Shown: positions 38,984 to 51,904 of the stretch, piece after piece
Layout: every line of letters starts with the position of its first letter
How positions within the stretch are numbered: the first letter of the stretch is position 1
Assembly (NCBI GenBank): GCA_033782935.1
Contig: JAWQEG010001421.1
Coordinates: forward strand, 55,793-119,792
Length of the DNA: 64,000 bases
Source: Petrolisthes cinctipes
Lineage: Eukaryota > Arthropoda > Malacostraca > Decapoda > Porcellanidae
Reading direction: 5' to 3'
Program-made: the position numbers and the translations under genes
Notes under the pieces: model-generated
Seen by the model: only the letters and a program-made list of their open reading frames with translations
What the model was told of the DNA's origin: nothing
Databases searched by the model: none

Positions 38984-39339
38984 ATACAAGAATGCAACCC
39001 TGGGAGAATGGTGCATTGTAAAGGATGGAGCTTTGGTGGTGGGGCGATGGCAGCAGTGTCTGCCGGGGTGGCCAGTCTGACCAGAGTGGTGGCAGGTCTG
39101 GTTGCAGTTTGGGGTCCTGGGGCAGGGCTTCTTCGAGGTGCCAGGGCAGTGGTTGCATACAGCACACGGCAGGACTCCTCATCCTATGCAGAGGTTGTTC
39201 CTGAGGAGGACCAGGAGCTGGAAACATTTCCTGACTTATGGCAGGGAATCTTCCTTTGGAGCTTCTTTTCAGTCATGTTCATCCATGTCGTTTCAGCCAT
39301 TATTGCTTTCCTCATGCTCAGACAACATAAATATGGAAG
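38984..39339 (+). CDS. TMEM170: TMEM170 family membrane protein, first coding exon
   Basis: TMEM170 proteins are small three-helix membrane proteins of the ER and nuclear envelope; TMEM170A is reported to promote ER sheets and influence nuclear pore assembly. The exon follows TTTGTTCTGGCAG, and the first in-frame ATG is at 39008 (a second is at 39047). It encodes a basic, Gly/Ala-rich N-terminus, an acidic VVPEEDQELE stretch, then FPDLWQGIFLWSFFSVMFIH and VVSAIIAFLMLRQHKYG, ending AG|gtaaga. The (F)P-(M/L)W-G-FLW....HHKYGR signature and first membrane helix (about residues 79-103) are diagnostic (human ..EMWYGVFLWALVSS..LRHHKYGR). The acceptor before the ATG implies an upstream non-coding exon, not located. 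The N-terminus is about 30 residues longer than in human TMEM170A. Confidence 0.9.
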
Positions 39340-40004
39340 GTAAGATAACATTTAATTTGATATAGGAGTCTGGTAATGTTTGGTATGGTACCAGTTAATG
39401 CACAGTACTTGTAACTATGATAGCTTGTATGATGATTTTTGATAAAGGGAAGTAAGAGAACATTTTTATATACAGTATATATAATTTGTATGCATCTAAT
39501 TGTCTTCCACTTATCATTTATGGCATGATACAGCATTTATATATAAGATGAGAATTTTGTTCAGAACTTGATTATTTGATTGACTGAAAGATTGGGATAT
39601 ATTAATATGTTTATCCTATGCTGTCCTAGTACAGTAATTGGTGAAATTAAGAATACTGTATGTCTTTCTGCAACAAGAATATTTGTCAGAATTATACCTT
39701 AGATAGCCTATATTAGCTATACATAAAGTACAATAAAATACAGGGTACAGTGTATTATACTTGCATTATACTTATGGTCATGTGAAGTACAGTACTGTAT
39801 TGGTACCGTATTAGTATGTTATTGGCATTGAGTACAGTAGTTCAATACCTAGTGAGGTCTAATTTGACAGAAATATGACTAAAGAAAGAGACGTGATGGG
39901 TGAAATAGGCAAAAAATACACAAAAGTACAAACACTTAAATTTAGTAAGGCATCAGCTGTTATAGGTTGTTCATGTCATTATTATTGGTGTCAGTATAGC
40001 AAAT

Positions 40005-40135
40005 CTTCATCATCAAGTCTTCAGGCTCTATCGCCAGGGATAGTAACTGGAAGCAAAATACAAAAAGCAAAGACATAGAACACAATGAAATGGGTCACAC
40101 ACACAATCACACTCCCTTATATAGCAAATGCTGAG
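40005..40135. repeat. Dispersed repeat, copy 1
   Basis: It aligns with 49463-49585. Shared blocks are GGCTCTA-(T/G)-CCAGGG, GGAAGCA-AAATAC, AAAG-AAGACA and GTCACACACACAAT-CACTCCC. The class is unknown; the length is about 125 bp. Confidence 0.6.
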
Positions 40136-40559
40136 AAAAATGCTCATATTTGTATGGGGTTATTTGAAACTAGAATGAGTTAATGACTACCCTCATGCAT
40201 GCTCACTTTCACAATGTTGTACAGTATAATATAGTACAGTACAGTATAAATGTTCTGTTGATAACCTAGCTAGTTGTTTGAATATTGTTGGGGGGATTTG
40301 GGATATATAAAAGGCAAACTGTATACTGTACTGTACTGTATTGCAGTGTTTCATGGTTTTATTTTCAGTTTATGACCCAAGTTGGTAACTGTTGATTTGG
40401 GTCTACAGTACTGAATATGCTCAGTTTACCATAAAGGATTAATTCTAACTCTGTCAGTACAGTATAGTAGTACTTCTCGTTTTGGGATCTCTCCAACATG
40501 CTGTGTCCCCTCATTTAATCCTGTACCCTTTCCTGGCCTCTCCAATATATTTTGTTCCA

Positions 40560-41060
40560 TTTACCTATTCCACATTAAAAGAGGTCCTCCTCATCCAACT
40601 CTGCTATTAACCTCATGGATCCAAACTCTCTTTGGCATATTGTTATCCAATGTCTATTTCATGTGTCTAAACCAACTTACTGGACACTATTTCCCTCTGT
40701 CGTCTCAGTCACTCCACACTTCATGCCTTCTCTCTTTTTAGCAATTTCAAAAACTTCATACAACCCTCCATTGCTTTCTCCATTCATGGTATTATTGCAA
40801 GGTGCCAACCAGTATATAATTGTCTGCACAATCTGTTTTTTCTCCATTTCACCTTCACTCATTGACTAGTCTCACTGCCGTAGTTAACAGTCAAGAGCAA
40901 GATACAGTACAGTATTATCTCTCAGTCCTTTCCTCACCTCTTGAGTACTAATTCTTTCTCTGTAGCTTAGCCATCAGGATTTGCCCTGCACAATCCTTTC
41001 TTGCATATCTCAATCCATTCTGCCATGTTTGCAATTCACAAGTGCTCCAAGTACTTAATG
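40560..41060 (-). pseudogene. LINE remnant related to the LINE B C-terminal domain
   Basis: Read on the minus strand with frame changes, this shows KYLEHL..NMAEW, then QEVRKGLRDN, an SET-like YGSETS block and GMKCGVTETTEGNSVQ, the last followed by a stop and VGLDT. Order and spacing parallel the FKYLGTVLC, KKGLRNS, YASETW and GIECGEVEW blocks of LINE B (20441-21133). It is very decayed and lies in the TMEM170 intron. Confidence 0.55.
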
Positions 41061-41285
41061 CAAGAGGGGTTACTCAAGGGTTTACATACATAGGGTTGTT
41101 AGTAGTGTACCTCTACACATCTCCAAATAGATTCCTAGAAAGGTAATGGGTGAACTTCCAATTCTCTTGATGCATAAGGGATTTAGGTTTAGGTATCAGG
41201 GTTAATAATCATTACAACTACGCCATTCTTAGAATATCACCTTTTCAACAATAGAGTGGTAATTCTGACATGACTGAATTTGCAG

Positions 41286-41481
41286 GTTTTCTGCTGCTTG
41301 TGTGCTGTTAATTGGTCTCCTCACCACCTTGGTCATGTCAGCAGCAACCAGTGCAGCTATAGGGTTTGTATTATACCAAGCCAAAATACCATTGCAGCCT
41401 ATACATGCCATGATATGTGGCATCTCACAGACAGCACTTCTCATCCTCTTCTCATTCTCTAGGTTTATGCCAACTTTATAA
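41286..41481 (+). CDS. TMEM170: TMEM170 family membrane protein, last coding exon
   Basis: The exon opens after GAATTTGCAG and completes a split arginine (AG|G). It reads FSAACVLLIGLLTTLVMSAA, then TSAAIGFVLYQAKIPLQP, IHAMICGISQTALLILFSFS and RFMPTL, ending TAA at 41479-41481. It carries the second and third membrane helices (about residues 113-138 and 150-170). The T-SAAI-GV-Y block and the G-(G/S)QT....SF-R-(L/M)-TL end are the TMEM170 C-terminal signature. The total is 175 residues from the 39008 ATG, against about 144 in human TMEM170A. The junction is phase-consistent and no defect is seen. Confidence 0.93.
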
Positions 41482-44400
41482 GTTTTATACTTTAGCTATA
41501 AAGTTTTATTTACATTGTGTCTCATCTGCTAGTTGACTATTCTCAGTAGGTTCTTCTTGGGCTCTTAGCTTTAAATATTTCTTTGACCAGTTAAAAATAC
41601 AATAGGATCTCTTTTCACTAGGGGAGTACAATACAGGTGTAGCTGTAATGCTAGTCAGAGTTTTCCAGTTGTCTTATGGTACTGCATACCCTATATGCAG
41701 TACAGTATATTTTTTCTTATATCATCCTCCTCAAAAATTTATAAGAGTAGGATGTATCATTAGTGTGTGTTTTTTTTTTTTATCATGGCTAACATGTGGT
41801 CTCCTGCATTAAGATGCTTAGTTGGATCTGGGTGGTGCTTTTGCATTGGCTTGAGTCTTATGATTATGAAATAATTACAATGTTTTTCAGTCTTTTCCTG
41901 GCCATGAAGGGAAAAATGGCTAAGGCTCTGTCTGGGACCCCTACACCCTCTAATGGGATATAATGATTTTACTTCCAGTAATCTTTTAGTAAGTTCTAGA
42001 TAAAGTGTAAACATAGAGATTTTCTTACAGGTATCCATACTGAGTAAAAGTATCAGTAGTCACCTTCCTAAAGCCCAGTAGTAATTAGTGTACATTTAAC
42101 GCAATGTAATCTTGTATAAAGTAGATTGTTGTACATTATATACATACCGTACTGTAATAAGTTTCAGACCAGGCTATTTCAATCAAACTGAAGATAGGTT
42201 TGTTGAACCTCCGCCATATCATGCATTACATAGATTTTAAACCAATGTGGTTGTAACGTGTGAACCATTTAGCAGAAGAAAATAATTACTGTCCGCAGTA
42301 AGCATTTAACACTGTAGGTATGAATATTGAAAGTGTTAACGCCCAACTCCCTTACTGGTACTAATGGAGTGAAGATATTTAAGACTGTTAGCAGTTATTC
42401 AAATACTGAACAGTATGTCTAAGCATGTAGTATACCATACTGTTAATTAACTTAAGGTGCTCTTTGAGAAACTTGTAGTAAAGTTAATAAATGAGCAATA
42501 GGAGCCAGGTCTGCATCTGAAAAGTACTTGAGCAAGATTTTAAAGTTTCATTTCACATAATGTTAATATATGATTGGTGGGCAGACTGTTCATAAATGGA
42601 AACCTGTACAGTACTGTACTATATTGGTGATTCCCATTGCAGGCCTTGATATTCCTAAATGTTACTTACACAAGTTATACATATATGACACATATTATAT
42701 AAAAGTGAATAATTTAATCATTATGATGATATTTTGTAAGTGCAGCAGTCTGGATATAAATGCCTTGTATTTGAAGTAATATGTTGCAGCTTACCATTTC
42801 CTGTCCTCAAGTTTAGGGCCGTCCACATCACAGTATCTTGGAATTGTAATCTTTTGTTTTTTAATTGTTGTGTATTTGGTTGATAAAAGTCTGATTAGCT
42901 GTAACTGAAAATAAAACTGCTATCATATTTTATTAAATAATGTATATACTTTATGGAGTCATCAGTTTCTTTGATTATTTTAGTTTAAGAAAATACAAGG
43001 AAATAAACATTTCAGGCCTCCAATTTACTTGGGTGGAGTAAAGTTAACACTTAGGCCCCCAACCACCTCTCTTTTAGATATCACACTTCTGGCTTATTAT
43101 GAAAATTACCCACCAAAAGCTTAGGGTGTTCAGTGACCCATAATTTCCTACCCAGCATGATGATCCTGAGACAGTTACATTTCATAATAGCTTCAGACTT
43201 CATGTTCAGAATGATTTTATGCTCGAAAAACCAGCCAGTACAAGCATCAGGGGATGAAACACCTAACACATATATAGTGAGATTGTTCTCATATACATAC
43301 AGCCCCTGATTTACAAGGCACTAAAGGAATGAATTAGGAGACAACTCAGCAGATTTATGTACCTTTACTGATGGTGAGTCAACTACGAGTCACAGGGATA
43401 ATTAACTACTGTATATTGAACTTTTACGATATACTTTAAGGGGATGAGATGATTATTGTGACAAAGGGCCATTACTACATCTGACCTACCAGGGACCTGG
43501 CTACTGTACCTAAGTTTGGTTGGTCTGTTTTGTAGCACAGTTTGGAGGAATCAGTAGCCCCCAACTTATCCAGAATGTCTTCTGCTCTTAAACCTGAACC
43601 TGGTTAATCATGTCACCCAACATGAGTTAATGCATTACCCTCTCAGGTTAGTCATGTCACGACACGGTCATTTAATGCGTGCTTCCCTCAACATATAAAT
43701 GGCTTGTATGGGCAATAAATAATTTATGGAGGTGTCATGCATATTTACTTACAAATAATCTTAAACTTCAAAGCCTAACTATAAGTACTGTATAACAACA
43801 ACACAATGCATATTATGGTAGTAGATGATGACGACGTACGTGTGGCAGTGCCACTCTAAAACAGTTACACATATTGTAAGTGAAAACCCACTATATTATG
43901 CCTGAAATAATGCATGCAGTGTCAGTAGAGAGATGATGTTATGGCACTACCATTTGGGTGCTCACCTTTGACCATGAGATACAAACTGGTGATGACATTT
44001 GCATGAGGTAAGCAAGACTTGTAAATATCATTCTTATATTTTAGGGGAGATTTTAATTGCTTTGGTAAAATATATGATTTAAAAAAACCAGGAGGAATAT
44101 GCAACAGTAGAAGTAACTTATTGTAACCAGGTATGGGTTACTGATAGAAGTTGTGGTACAGTATTCACATTGCTGAGGCTTGTAAAAGATTTTCAAAAAG
44201 GAACATGCCTTTTGATCTTTTTGAGCTTGTGATTAATCTGTGCTAACTAATTATGATGCAGTACTGTACTATAATAGTACAGGATGAGGGAAATTAAGAA
44301 AAATTACAAGGCTCCCTGATTTACCAGTCGGTGTCTTTAAATCCTTACAGTGTGTTATTTACAGTATCTGCCTGGTGTATTGATTATGCCCTCATATGTA

Positions 44401-45055
44401 ATGAAGGTCCACAGATATTCTACATTGTAGTATGCTATGTTACATATATATTTTTTTTATTGACATTTGTTTGTAGTACAATATTTAGTCTTTTCACATT
44501 AATAGCATCATCCCTCTATTACTCTCAGCAACCATAGTTGGGATGTATTAATAAATGAACTGACAGAATCGTGCGGATCAAACCCAGAACATCACAACAC
44601 AAAACCTCCTGTGGGATAAGTGTATTGGGCCCACCACCCTTTGCTGCTTGTGTCACGCCCATAATGGACCATTCACATAAAGTAGTTTGGTGTCAAAACT
44701 ATGGGTGGTTGAGGTATTGGTGAAAATATGAATGGACCATGATAGCATAAATTTTTAATTATAATAGTTTCATCTTATAAAACCATGATGAGTATGACCA
44801 ATTCTGTAGAGGAAACAATTATTATTATAACATGTATTCCTTGGTACTTACCCACAGTGGAACCTTAATTACTGGTATGAAAGATTTTTTGTGCTTAGGT
44901 AATGTGATGGGTGAAATTGCATGTATATATATATTACTGGATATGTATATTGGATTTTATTTTGGATACAGTTTGTACAGTGCAGTAATAGGACATATTT
45001 TAACCTGATTGTAATTTTTCTATTATAGAAATATATATTATGTTTATGATATATA
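41482..45055. other. TMEM170 3' UTR and intergenic DNA
   Basis: No further exon is recognised. AATAAA at 42910-42915 is one possible transcript end. A TTTGGAG motif copy lies at 43523-43580. Many TACAGTA words occur throughout. The remainder is unique AT-rich DNA. Confidence 0.55.
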
Positions 45056-45057
45056 TA

Positions 45058-45463
45058 CAGGGTGTTCTTAAAATTTTTAAACAAATTATAATGGTTGGTT
45101 GGGTGCATGAATATAAATATTTATTCTTGCATGCAGACATATTTGAAAACACACTTAGTCATGGAGTTACAGAAAGAGAAACAACAGAGAAAATCTGTTT
45201 ATTAAAGACAAGGAGTGCCATAAAAGTTGAATGAACAATTATCATGTTGCTTACTAATGACTAAAATGTTGCAACAAACTATCAAGGTTTCTAATTTTAT
45301 GGCACTCCTAATTGTCTATAATCCAATTTTCACTTTGATGTTTCATTTCCTGTAACACCGTAATGAAGCATTTTTGAACATGCCTACATGGAAGAAAAAT
45401 TGATTAATTTTCATGCACTCAACCTATTATTCAAACTTGTCTAATAAATTTTAGAACACTTTG
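45058..45463. mobile_element. mariner-like foldback MITE
   Basis: The termini are CAGGGTGTTCTTAAAATTTT (left) and CAAAGTGTTCTAAAATTTAT (right, reverse strand). They extend as about 54-bp inverted repeats through GGTTGGTTGGGTGCATGAA and AGGTTGAGTGCATGAA. TA flanks both sides, the Tc1/mariner target. A second, inner inverted pair, AGGAGTGCCATAAAA (45213) and TTTTATGGCACTCCT (45297), makes the whole 406 bp foldable. It has no transposase. Confidence 0.9.
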
Positions 45464-47339
45464 TATATGTAGATATATATATATATACTGTATATGGTAT
45501 ACTTATATAACTGTTACAGCACAAATTAATAAAGTATAATGTGAAGGATGGATGTTCAGTCAAACATTATATCCAGAACTCACCTGGTTGGGGCTGTTTG
45601 GAGGAAAACTCATGGCCATTGATCAGTACAGTGGTTCCATGGCAGACATAATTGTGTGACAGTATCATGTAAAACCAATAGAATAATCTATTGTAGGCTA
45701 CTTGACAGTGGCAATTGTTTGCCCTTTGAGTTTCCTTCCATATTTCCCTGAGTTAATGCTTTTTAATTGGGATAGTAGTGATAATTACTGTATGTATTGG
45801 TGGAAGGTATAGTTTCATATTAGAGGCTGCTGTAGTCTTTAGGTAGGTGTGAAAGTCAGTGAAGTGTGTGTAAATCAGTGATAAATGTTTACGTGTGATA
45901 AGGAGTATGTTTGAGAGAAAGTGGATATGAAAAAGTAAATATATATTTTAGTTAACACTTTACTGTTCTGCAGGGTGTTTTTGAAAGTACTGTAGTGCAA
46001 AGCCGTACCACTCAGAAGTTTCCAAACTCTCACTCCCCAGTGCCAAGTAATTCAGAGTCAAGGATGAACTACGGTGATAAGGACTTTTCCATTTTCCTCT
46101 TTGTAAAATAACGTTTGTTGGTTGGAGAACATTCATCATTGTACAGTACTGTACATGGAATTACTGTAGCACTCTTATCTATCTACAGTATGTAATCACA
46201 TTAGAACAAGTTGAAAAATAATTTGAGGCTATTCTCTTTTGGACTATCAACAATAAGATTACTTTGTAGTATATGCAGTATTTTATAGTGCAGATGCACT
46301 AGAAAGAGCAGTCCCTTGAAACACATCTTTTAGTGCTCAGACTTGAGGTATTCTGCTCATTCTGGAATAAATATTCCTATTTTATCAAATACCAGGTGAA
46401 ACAGGTTCTAAAGTTACAAAATTTGTATTCTTTATAAGAAAATACAGCATGAAAACTATACAGCAGTCACTTCATATACTAATACAATCGTCCCAAATAA
46501 TCTCTTTGGGTTTGATGCCATTTCTCATAGCAGTAAAATTCACTAATGCATTCCTTTGATCTCAATAAAGTCTATACCTGTTACTTTTTAACTTGTCTGT
46601 AAAGTATTGCCAAGTTTTAAGTAACAAAATAGGAGTGGCCATGGGAGAAAGATTTCCATACTCTAACTTGCTAACTTCTAGTTTTACACTTTACATTTGT
46701 CCCTTTTCTTGTAGCATCTAAGTATTTGATACCCTAGATGGCCTGCTATGAATTTTTGGATTATTGAATTGAAAGAGAATTTTACAGTTTACATTATACA
46801 GCACAATTCAGTTCATAAAATTTGCATTCCTGTCATTGTTTATGTTGAACTTGTCACAACATATATATGTAGCATTTTGCCATGAAGGGATGCATTATGC
46901 ATGTAAACTTAAAATGAAGAAAGAGCTCAAGCAGCATAGAATGGAGTTGTGGAGTATATTAAAAGAAACACATTGATGTTGTTTGGGTCCATTGATAGGG
47001 GAGAGTGATTGCATAAGAGTGAAGTGAAGTGGAAGTAAGGGAAAGGGGAAGATAAAGGATAAGATGGAGGAGACAAGAAATTAAGAACCTTACAGTATGC
47101 ATTTGAATGTAGTGTGGAGTGATGTGAGGGTGCCAGTGAGTTTTGATAGGACAGTAAGCAATATTGTAGATAGGTATATAGGATAGACCTTATAAGTAGG
47201 TCCTTCTATACACAACACTGCTTCATTTGTTGGCTTTCAAAATAATCATTTTTAGTTTCTCTTAAGCAAATATTGTATCTATAAATCTTTAGAAATAGCC
47301 CGTGATATCGTAATATAACTCTGGTATTCCTCCTTATTT
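45464..47339. other. Intergenic AT-rich sequence, no gene seen
   Basis: No exons or bounded repeats are visible. A short AT tract lies at 45471-45495, and 47030-47075 is purine-rich low complexity. Confidence 0.6.
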
Positions 47340-48210
47340 TGATGGTTGCACGTAGTGCTTCTCCTTTATCATTCAGTCTGGTTCTTCTCACCCTACTTGG
47401 ACATAACCTGGCCCAATCTGAATGATCATTGTATTACCGATGACTTTCCTATTCTTCTATCCCATATATCCTATTATTTGATGCATGGCCTGCTGCACTG
47501 GCTCTTTGATAATGTTGACTGGACTGCATTTGCCATGTTGGAGATCCTCCTACCCCTGCTTCAGTCCTTTATGACCTTGATGCTATGCTATCTTGTTTCT
47601 GCTCCTCTTCCATGGCCGCTGCTCACGCTTCTATTTTGTGTCATGTCCATCACCTTCTAAGTACTGTATGTACAGTACAGTAGTTATCCTTCTCAAGCAA
47701 GCCAAGTGGAAGAGTTACCATCATAAAAGGGACACTCCGTGTGTTTCTCATTACCATGGATAAACCTGAAGCCTGACCTTTGGGTCTGGTCTTACATTAG
47801 GAAGATTTCTGAAAGACATGCAAGACCCCCATTCCTGATCCTTCATATTCACCTGTCGTCAATCAGGTTCCGTAGCTGATATTTTGGGGTCAATATTTTA
47901 GTCAGATTAACAGTGAGTTTCATCTCCTGCCTGCGTTTCTGTCACTTAAGCACTGCTCGGAGCAGATGCAGTTCCATCATATAACACATCTTCTTTCATA
48001 TGGAGCTTGAAGCAGGCCTCCAGACATGTGTATGGAGGCCCTGATGGTGTCCACTACCTCATGCTGAAACACCTATCCTTCACTTTCCTGCTTTCCTTTA
48101 TAACCATACTCAAGGCCTACTTCGCCAATCAATAACCTGCTAAATCCTCCGAGTTACCCCTCTGTGTAACTCCTCCAATGAACAGGAGCATTTGACACCC
48201 CACCACTTAA
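47340..48210 (+). pseudogene. Jockey-like LINE remnant, endonuclease end to RT start
   Basis: Reading across frames, this shows DDFPILLSHISYY.., then LFDNVDWTAF (endonuclease C-terminus; Jockey types read WRF..ADW-AF), SSKPSGRVTI, ISERHARPPFLILHIH, then SLKHCSEQMQFHH and a GP(D)GVHYLMLKHLS-like RT start near 48035-48070. Many stops are present. It covers the part of a Jockey element just upstream of what survives at 22893-23780; whether both come from one family needs alignment. Confidence 0.65.
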
Positions 48211-48730
48211 TTTGTCATGAACTGTCTGTAGAATTTATATAACACTTGGTATGCCAATTTCTGAGAATTTTAATATATCCTTTACGACCTAATTCCGGAG
48301 GTCTGCACCATCTATATAATTAAATATATATATACACTGGACAGTATATGATATTTATATGTCTGCATGTATATAGTTGATAAATACCCTGATTAATTAA
48401 TTTAGAAGTACAGTAACTCTTGACAGATCTATGACTCAAACGAGTATCAGGATAGGTGTTGTGTACCTACAATTATAAAGTCATAACTTTATTGAGGCAA
48501 TGAACAACTATAGGAAAGCCTAAGATCATTAAAACAGTAACTGTACTATTAACATGTAATAATTGTATAATTTTTGACTCAAACAGTAATTTGCACAGTT
48601 GTTGTCAGAAGCAACACAATATGTGGTAATGATTTAAAAGCAACTTGTGACAAGCATACTCTGACGACAAATTTTAGCCTGAGACTATAAAGTCCTTTCA
48701 TAGTTAGGCAGGTAAAGTCCATTGTTGGAA

Positions 48731-48835
48731 TGTGGAGTTAGAGGCTGCTTATTCCTCCTAATGTTGCCATAAAATAGACGTGTTAAGATGAGGAAACCTG
48801 TAGTCTGTTTGGAGAAAAAAAGTAGACCTCAAATA
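48731..48835. mobile_element. Head-to-head pair of TTTGGAG motifs
   Basis: A minus copy (GAGGCTGCTTATTCCTCC then TAATGTTGCCATAAAA) is followed by a diverged plus copy (AGTCTGTTTGGAG..AGTAGACCTCAAAT). It is the same family as 33466, 58311 and 61834. Confidence 0.55.
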
Positions 48836-49462
48836 ACAGGTATCCTAACTTCTTGCCAGTACTTACTGTATATATTTTTTCCATTAAACATGTCCCGATG
48901 CTTTGTTGAACTTGAGCCTTCCATTGCTCTGTTCTTGTTAGTGTGCACACTACAGAGGTAATACTTGAAAGGTACCCATCTGCTCAATAACCAACAGAAC
49001 TTCATCTTAAATCAGTGCTGTGTTAGGATGGTTGTACTGCCTGCTGCTTGGTACAACTAGATATTATGCATGCTATAGGCAACAGTACAAACCCTACTTA
49101 GAAAAGCTATTTGCTTATCTAAAATTACTCCTGCTCCTTTTCTTTTCTATATGATTGCTGTTTGTGATTTTTGTGGTTCTATTATTGCTATTCTCAGATT
49201 CACTTAGTGTGTGGTAACATACTTAGATATATTTTAACGAATGTGAAAAAACTATTTTGTCACTGTGGATGTAGATTGGCCAGATTTTCTGTAAAAGAGG
49301 AGGGTGGATATTTTTGTTACCACTTATATGATGGTAAGCATCCTGGCTTTGAATTTTGATAAATGGTAACACTTCACATTTTGAGGACTGTTTTTAAAGA
49401 TGGTGCAAAGTTTTCTCACCCATAGTTACTTCATTCCATGTCATCATCAATACCCCATTTCT

Positions 49463-49585
49463 CTTTCTTTAAGGGATGGAGAGGCTCTAGTGCCAGGGGT
49501 AAAAAAGGGAAGCAGAAATACAGAAAGTAAGGACAGAGTACCCAGCGAAATAGATCACACACACAATTCACTCCCACTTTCAAGC
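49463..49585. repeat. Dispersed repeat, copy 2
   Basis: This is the counterpart of 40005-40135, with the GGCTCTAGTGCCAGGGGTAA block and the CACACACACAATTCACTCCC end. The open frame across it is incidental. Confidence 0.6.
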
Positions 49586-49895
49586 CACGATAATTCTCAG
49601 CTCTCCCCAACAAGATCTTGCATCCAAGACGTAGTGTACATTAAAAAGATTGAAAGAGCCAAAGTGGAAGCTAGGACTTGTAAAGGTTGCCAAGCACCAG
49701 CTCAACTTGTCTTGGTAGCGAGAGTTAAAGTTATGACACATTCATCTACTACAGTAGTACTATACTGTAGTAGGTTGCTGGGATTTGGGTGTTGGACTCA
49801 GTGTAACTTAACCCTTTCATGCACAGGTGATCCACATCTGTGTTCATAATTTGTGCTTCATCTGTATAAGAGGATAGTATACTTTTGGCAGATTA

Positions 49896-50010
49896 GAATG
49901 TCTCGATTCCTCCAAAATATGCCAAGAAACAGGACCAAACTGAGGAACAGTTTGGTAGAGCTGGAAGGAATTAGTTGCTTCAGATTTACCAAAACTGTAC
50001 TACCCCCTTA
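49896..50010. mobile_element. Head-to-head pair of TTTGGAG motifs
   Basis: A minus copy (GATTCCTCCAAAATATGCCA then AGAAACAGG) is followed after about 15 bp by a diverged plus copy (AACAGTTTGGTAGAGCTGG..) with the family's typical extension CAGATTTACCAAAACTGTAC and TACCCCCTTAAT. Confidence 0.6.
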
Positions 50011-51900
50011 ATATTTTTATTTAGTAGCACTGACGAGCATTATTATAGTTAAGTCATATGAATGAAATACCTTTACTGTATTAGTGGGTACTGGTGGGGA
50101 ACAAAGATTAGACAGCATACAAGTATTTATAACATTACATATTATGGATTGTGTTTTTAGCTCATGACAAAATAATAACTTTTTTGAGGGGCAGACACTG
50201 TTTGCACTCTTTTGTGGTGCTTATACTAATGGAGGTTACTGCTTCATATCTACCTAAATTTGTCTTCCTGCTGTTATCCCATGTTAGGTTTGTTTTTGAA
50301 AAACGTGATAGCTATCGTCACAAAGATATGTTCAGGGAGAAATGAAGATAGTTTTCAGTGTATTGATATAATATTAATGTTGTACAGTACTATAAAAGTT
50401 GAGTGGTCACGCCTGCCTCATTTTGAACTCTTGAGATTTATAGTGTCACAAATATGGTATTAAAAAAATACTATACTGTGCTATATACAGGTCCTTTGAT
50501 TTCATGAATATGGGAGTTTATACCCAAGCAGGAGAGGCAACACATCTCATTTGTAATGCTGTGATCCTAAGGAATCACTTTCATACAGTAGAAATAGCAG
50601 AACTCTTGGTATTAATTGTAAAGATATAGATAAAAATGCATGTTCGCATTTACCTGCCTAATAAATATTACAGCAGGGAAATCAAGGAGCACGGAGTACG
50701 CGAGGTCTCTGGGTAACAATGCACACATTCATTTATCACTGCAGTATCCCACCACCTATTCCATACTACTGTACTGTACACTACTTAAATCTTCTCCCTT
50801 TTTATCAATCCATATTCTTGTTAGCACTCCTGCTAGACTGAACATTCTTTGCAGATTTGACCTAATAAGGTTAAATGTTAATGGTTTCACAGGAGAAATG
50901 GCCTAGTGCAGTGATAGCGTTTTGGCCTCTTATCCCAGTGGTTTAGGTTTAACACTTATGGAAAGGATTAGCACCTTCTTGCACCCACTCACAAGTTTGA
51001 TCTCTACCAGTGTGATGCCAGGGAACTCAAATCTCCTCCTTCCTATTCCCAACTCTATAGAAATAATAGATGATGATTGATTGTCTACCAGGTAGCTCAG
51101 GATTCACATGTGTTGCATTGGGGGTATTTCCTATTTGTTAAACTATGATACTGTACTAGGAACCTTCGCCGACTGAACACCTTCCTTATTTATCGTTTCC
51201 CCATACCTGCCTGACCAAGAAATATATTGTATAGGCTTAACTGGGTTATATAGGATGATCTTAACAAACTCTCATACACAGCCAGTTGTTACACTCTGAT
51301 GAGAGTATTGTAGTTGTTTGCCATTCTGTATATTTGATTTCTTTGTATATCATGGCTTTGAAGAGTTCTTGATTGGAAGTGTATAAAGAATTTGTGCATC
51401 ATAACAGTGCCTCGGTAGTGGACAGTATGCTTCACATATTATTTGTGGCCCAGAATAGTACCATGTAATTTGTTGGGTATTTAGAGTGGAGCATGTAACT
51501 TTTGTAATTTTCTATGTATATAGATTGTAGATATTATGCAGTTTGCCAAATATGTACATCACATGATGTAAATATAATGTTAATTGTACTAACGCGTTTA
51601 ATATTAACTTCCCATTGCATACATCATTTTGGATTTTAGAATTACTGTACTGTGCTGGTTTTCTTTAAAGAGGCTGGGTCTTCCTCCCTCCTGTACAGTA
51701 TTGCCTGCTGTGTTATGGGCAGTACTTAAAGGGCTTGGGCACCCCTTGTACCCCAGCCACACCCTTTCAATTCTTCAACTCTCCTTTCTGTCTTTCAATT
51801 TCTGTTGTGTTTACTGTTCCACATCTCAGTCACCTACTTTTCGCCCTACAGGGTCTTCCAGGTCTAGATGGTGGTCTTCTTTCATTCTCATTCTAATCAA
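50011..51900. other. Intergenic, no gene seen
   Basis: AT-rich unique sequence. Positions 51760-51900 are the partner of the unclassified repeat at 27690-27830. Confidence 0.55.
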
Positions 51901-51904
51901 GTAA

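Larger units (their letters stand above)
39340..41285 (+). other. TMEM170 intron
   Basis: This 1.95-kb intron between gtaaga and TTTGCAG contains one member of an unclassified dispersed repeat (40005-40135, see 49463) and a minus-strand LINE remnant (40560-41060). Unique parts are rich in TACAGTA/GTACTGTA words. Confidence 0.85.
48211..49895. other. Intergenic with scattered repeats
   Basis: This stretch contains a head-to-head pair of TTTGGAG motifs (48731-48835) and dispersed repeat copy 2 (49463-49585). The remaining sequence is AT-rich, with no gene recognised. Confidence 0.55.

Noticed and set aside
40615..40869. Plus-strand 84-residue frame in the TMEM170 intron
   Set aside because: It is the complement of a decayed minus-strand LINE C-terminal domain, not an exon; the TMEM170 exons join in phase without it.
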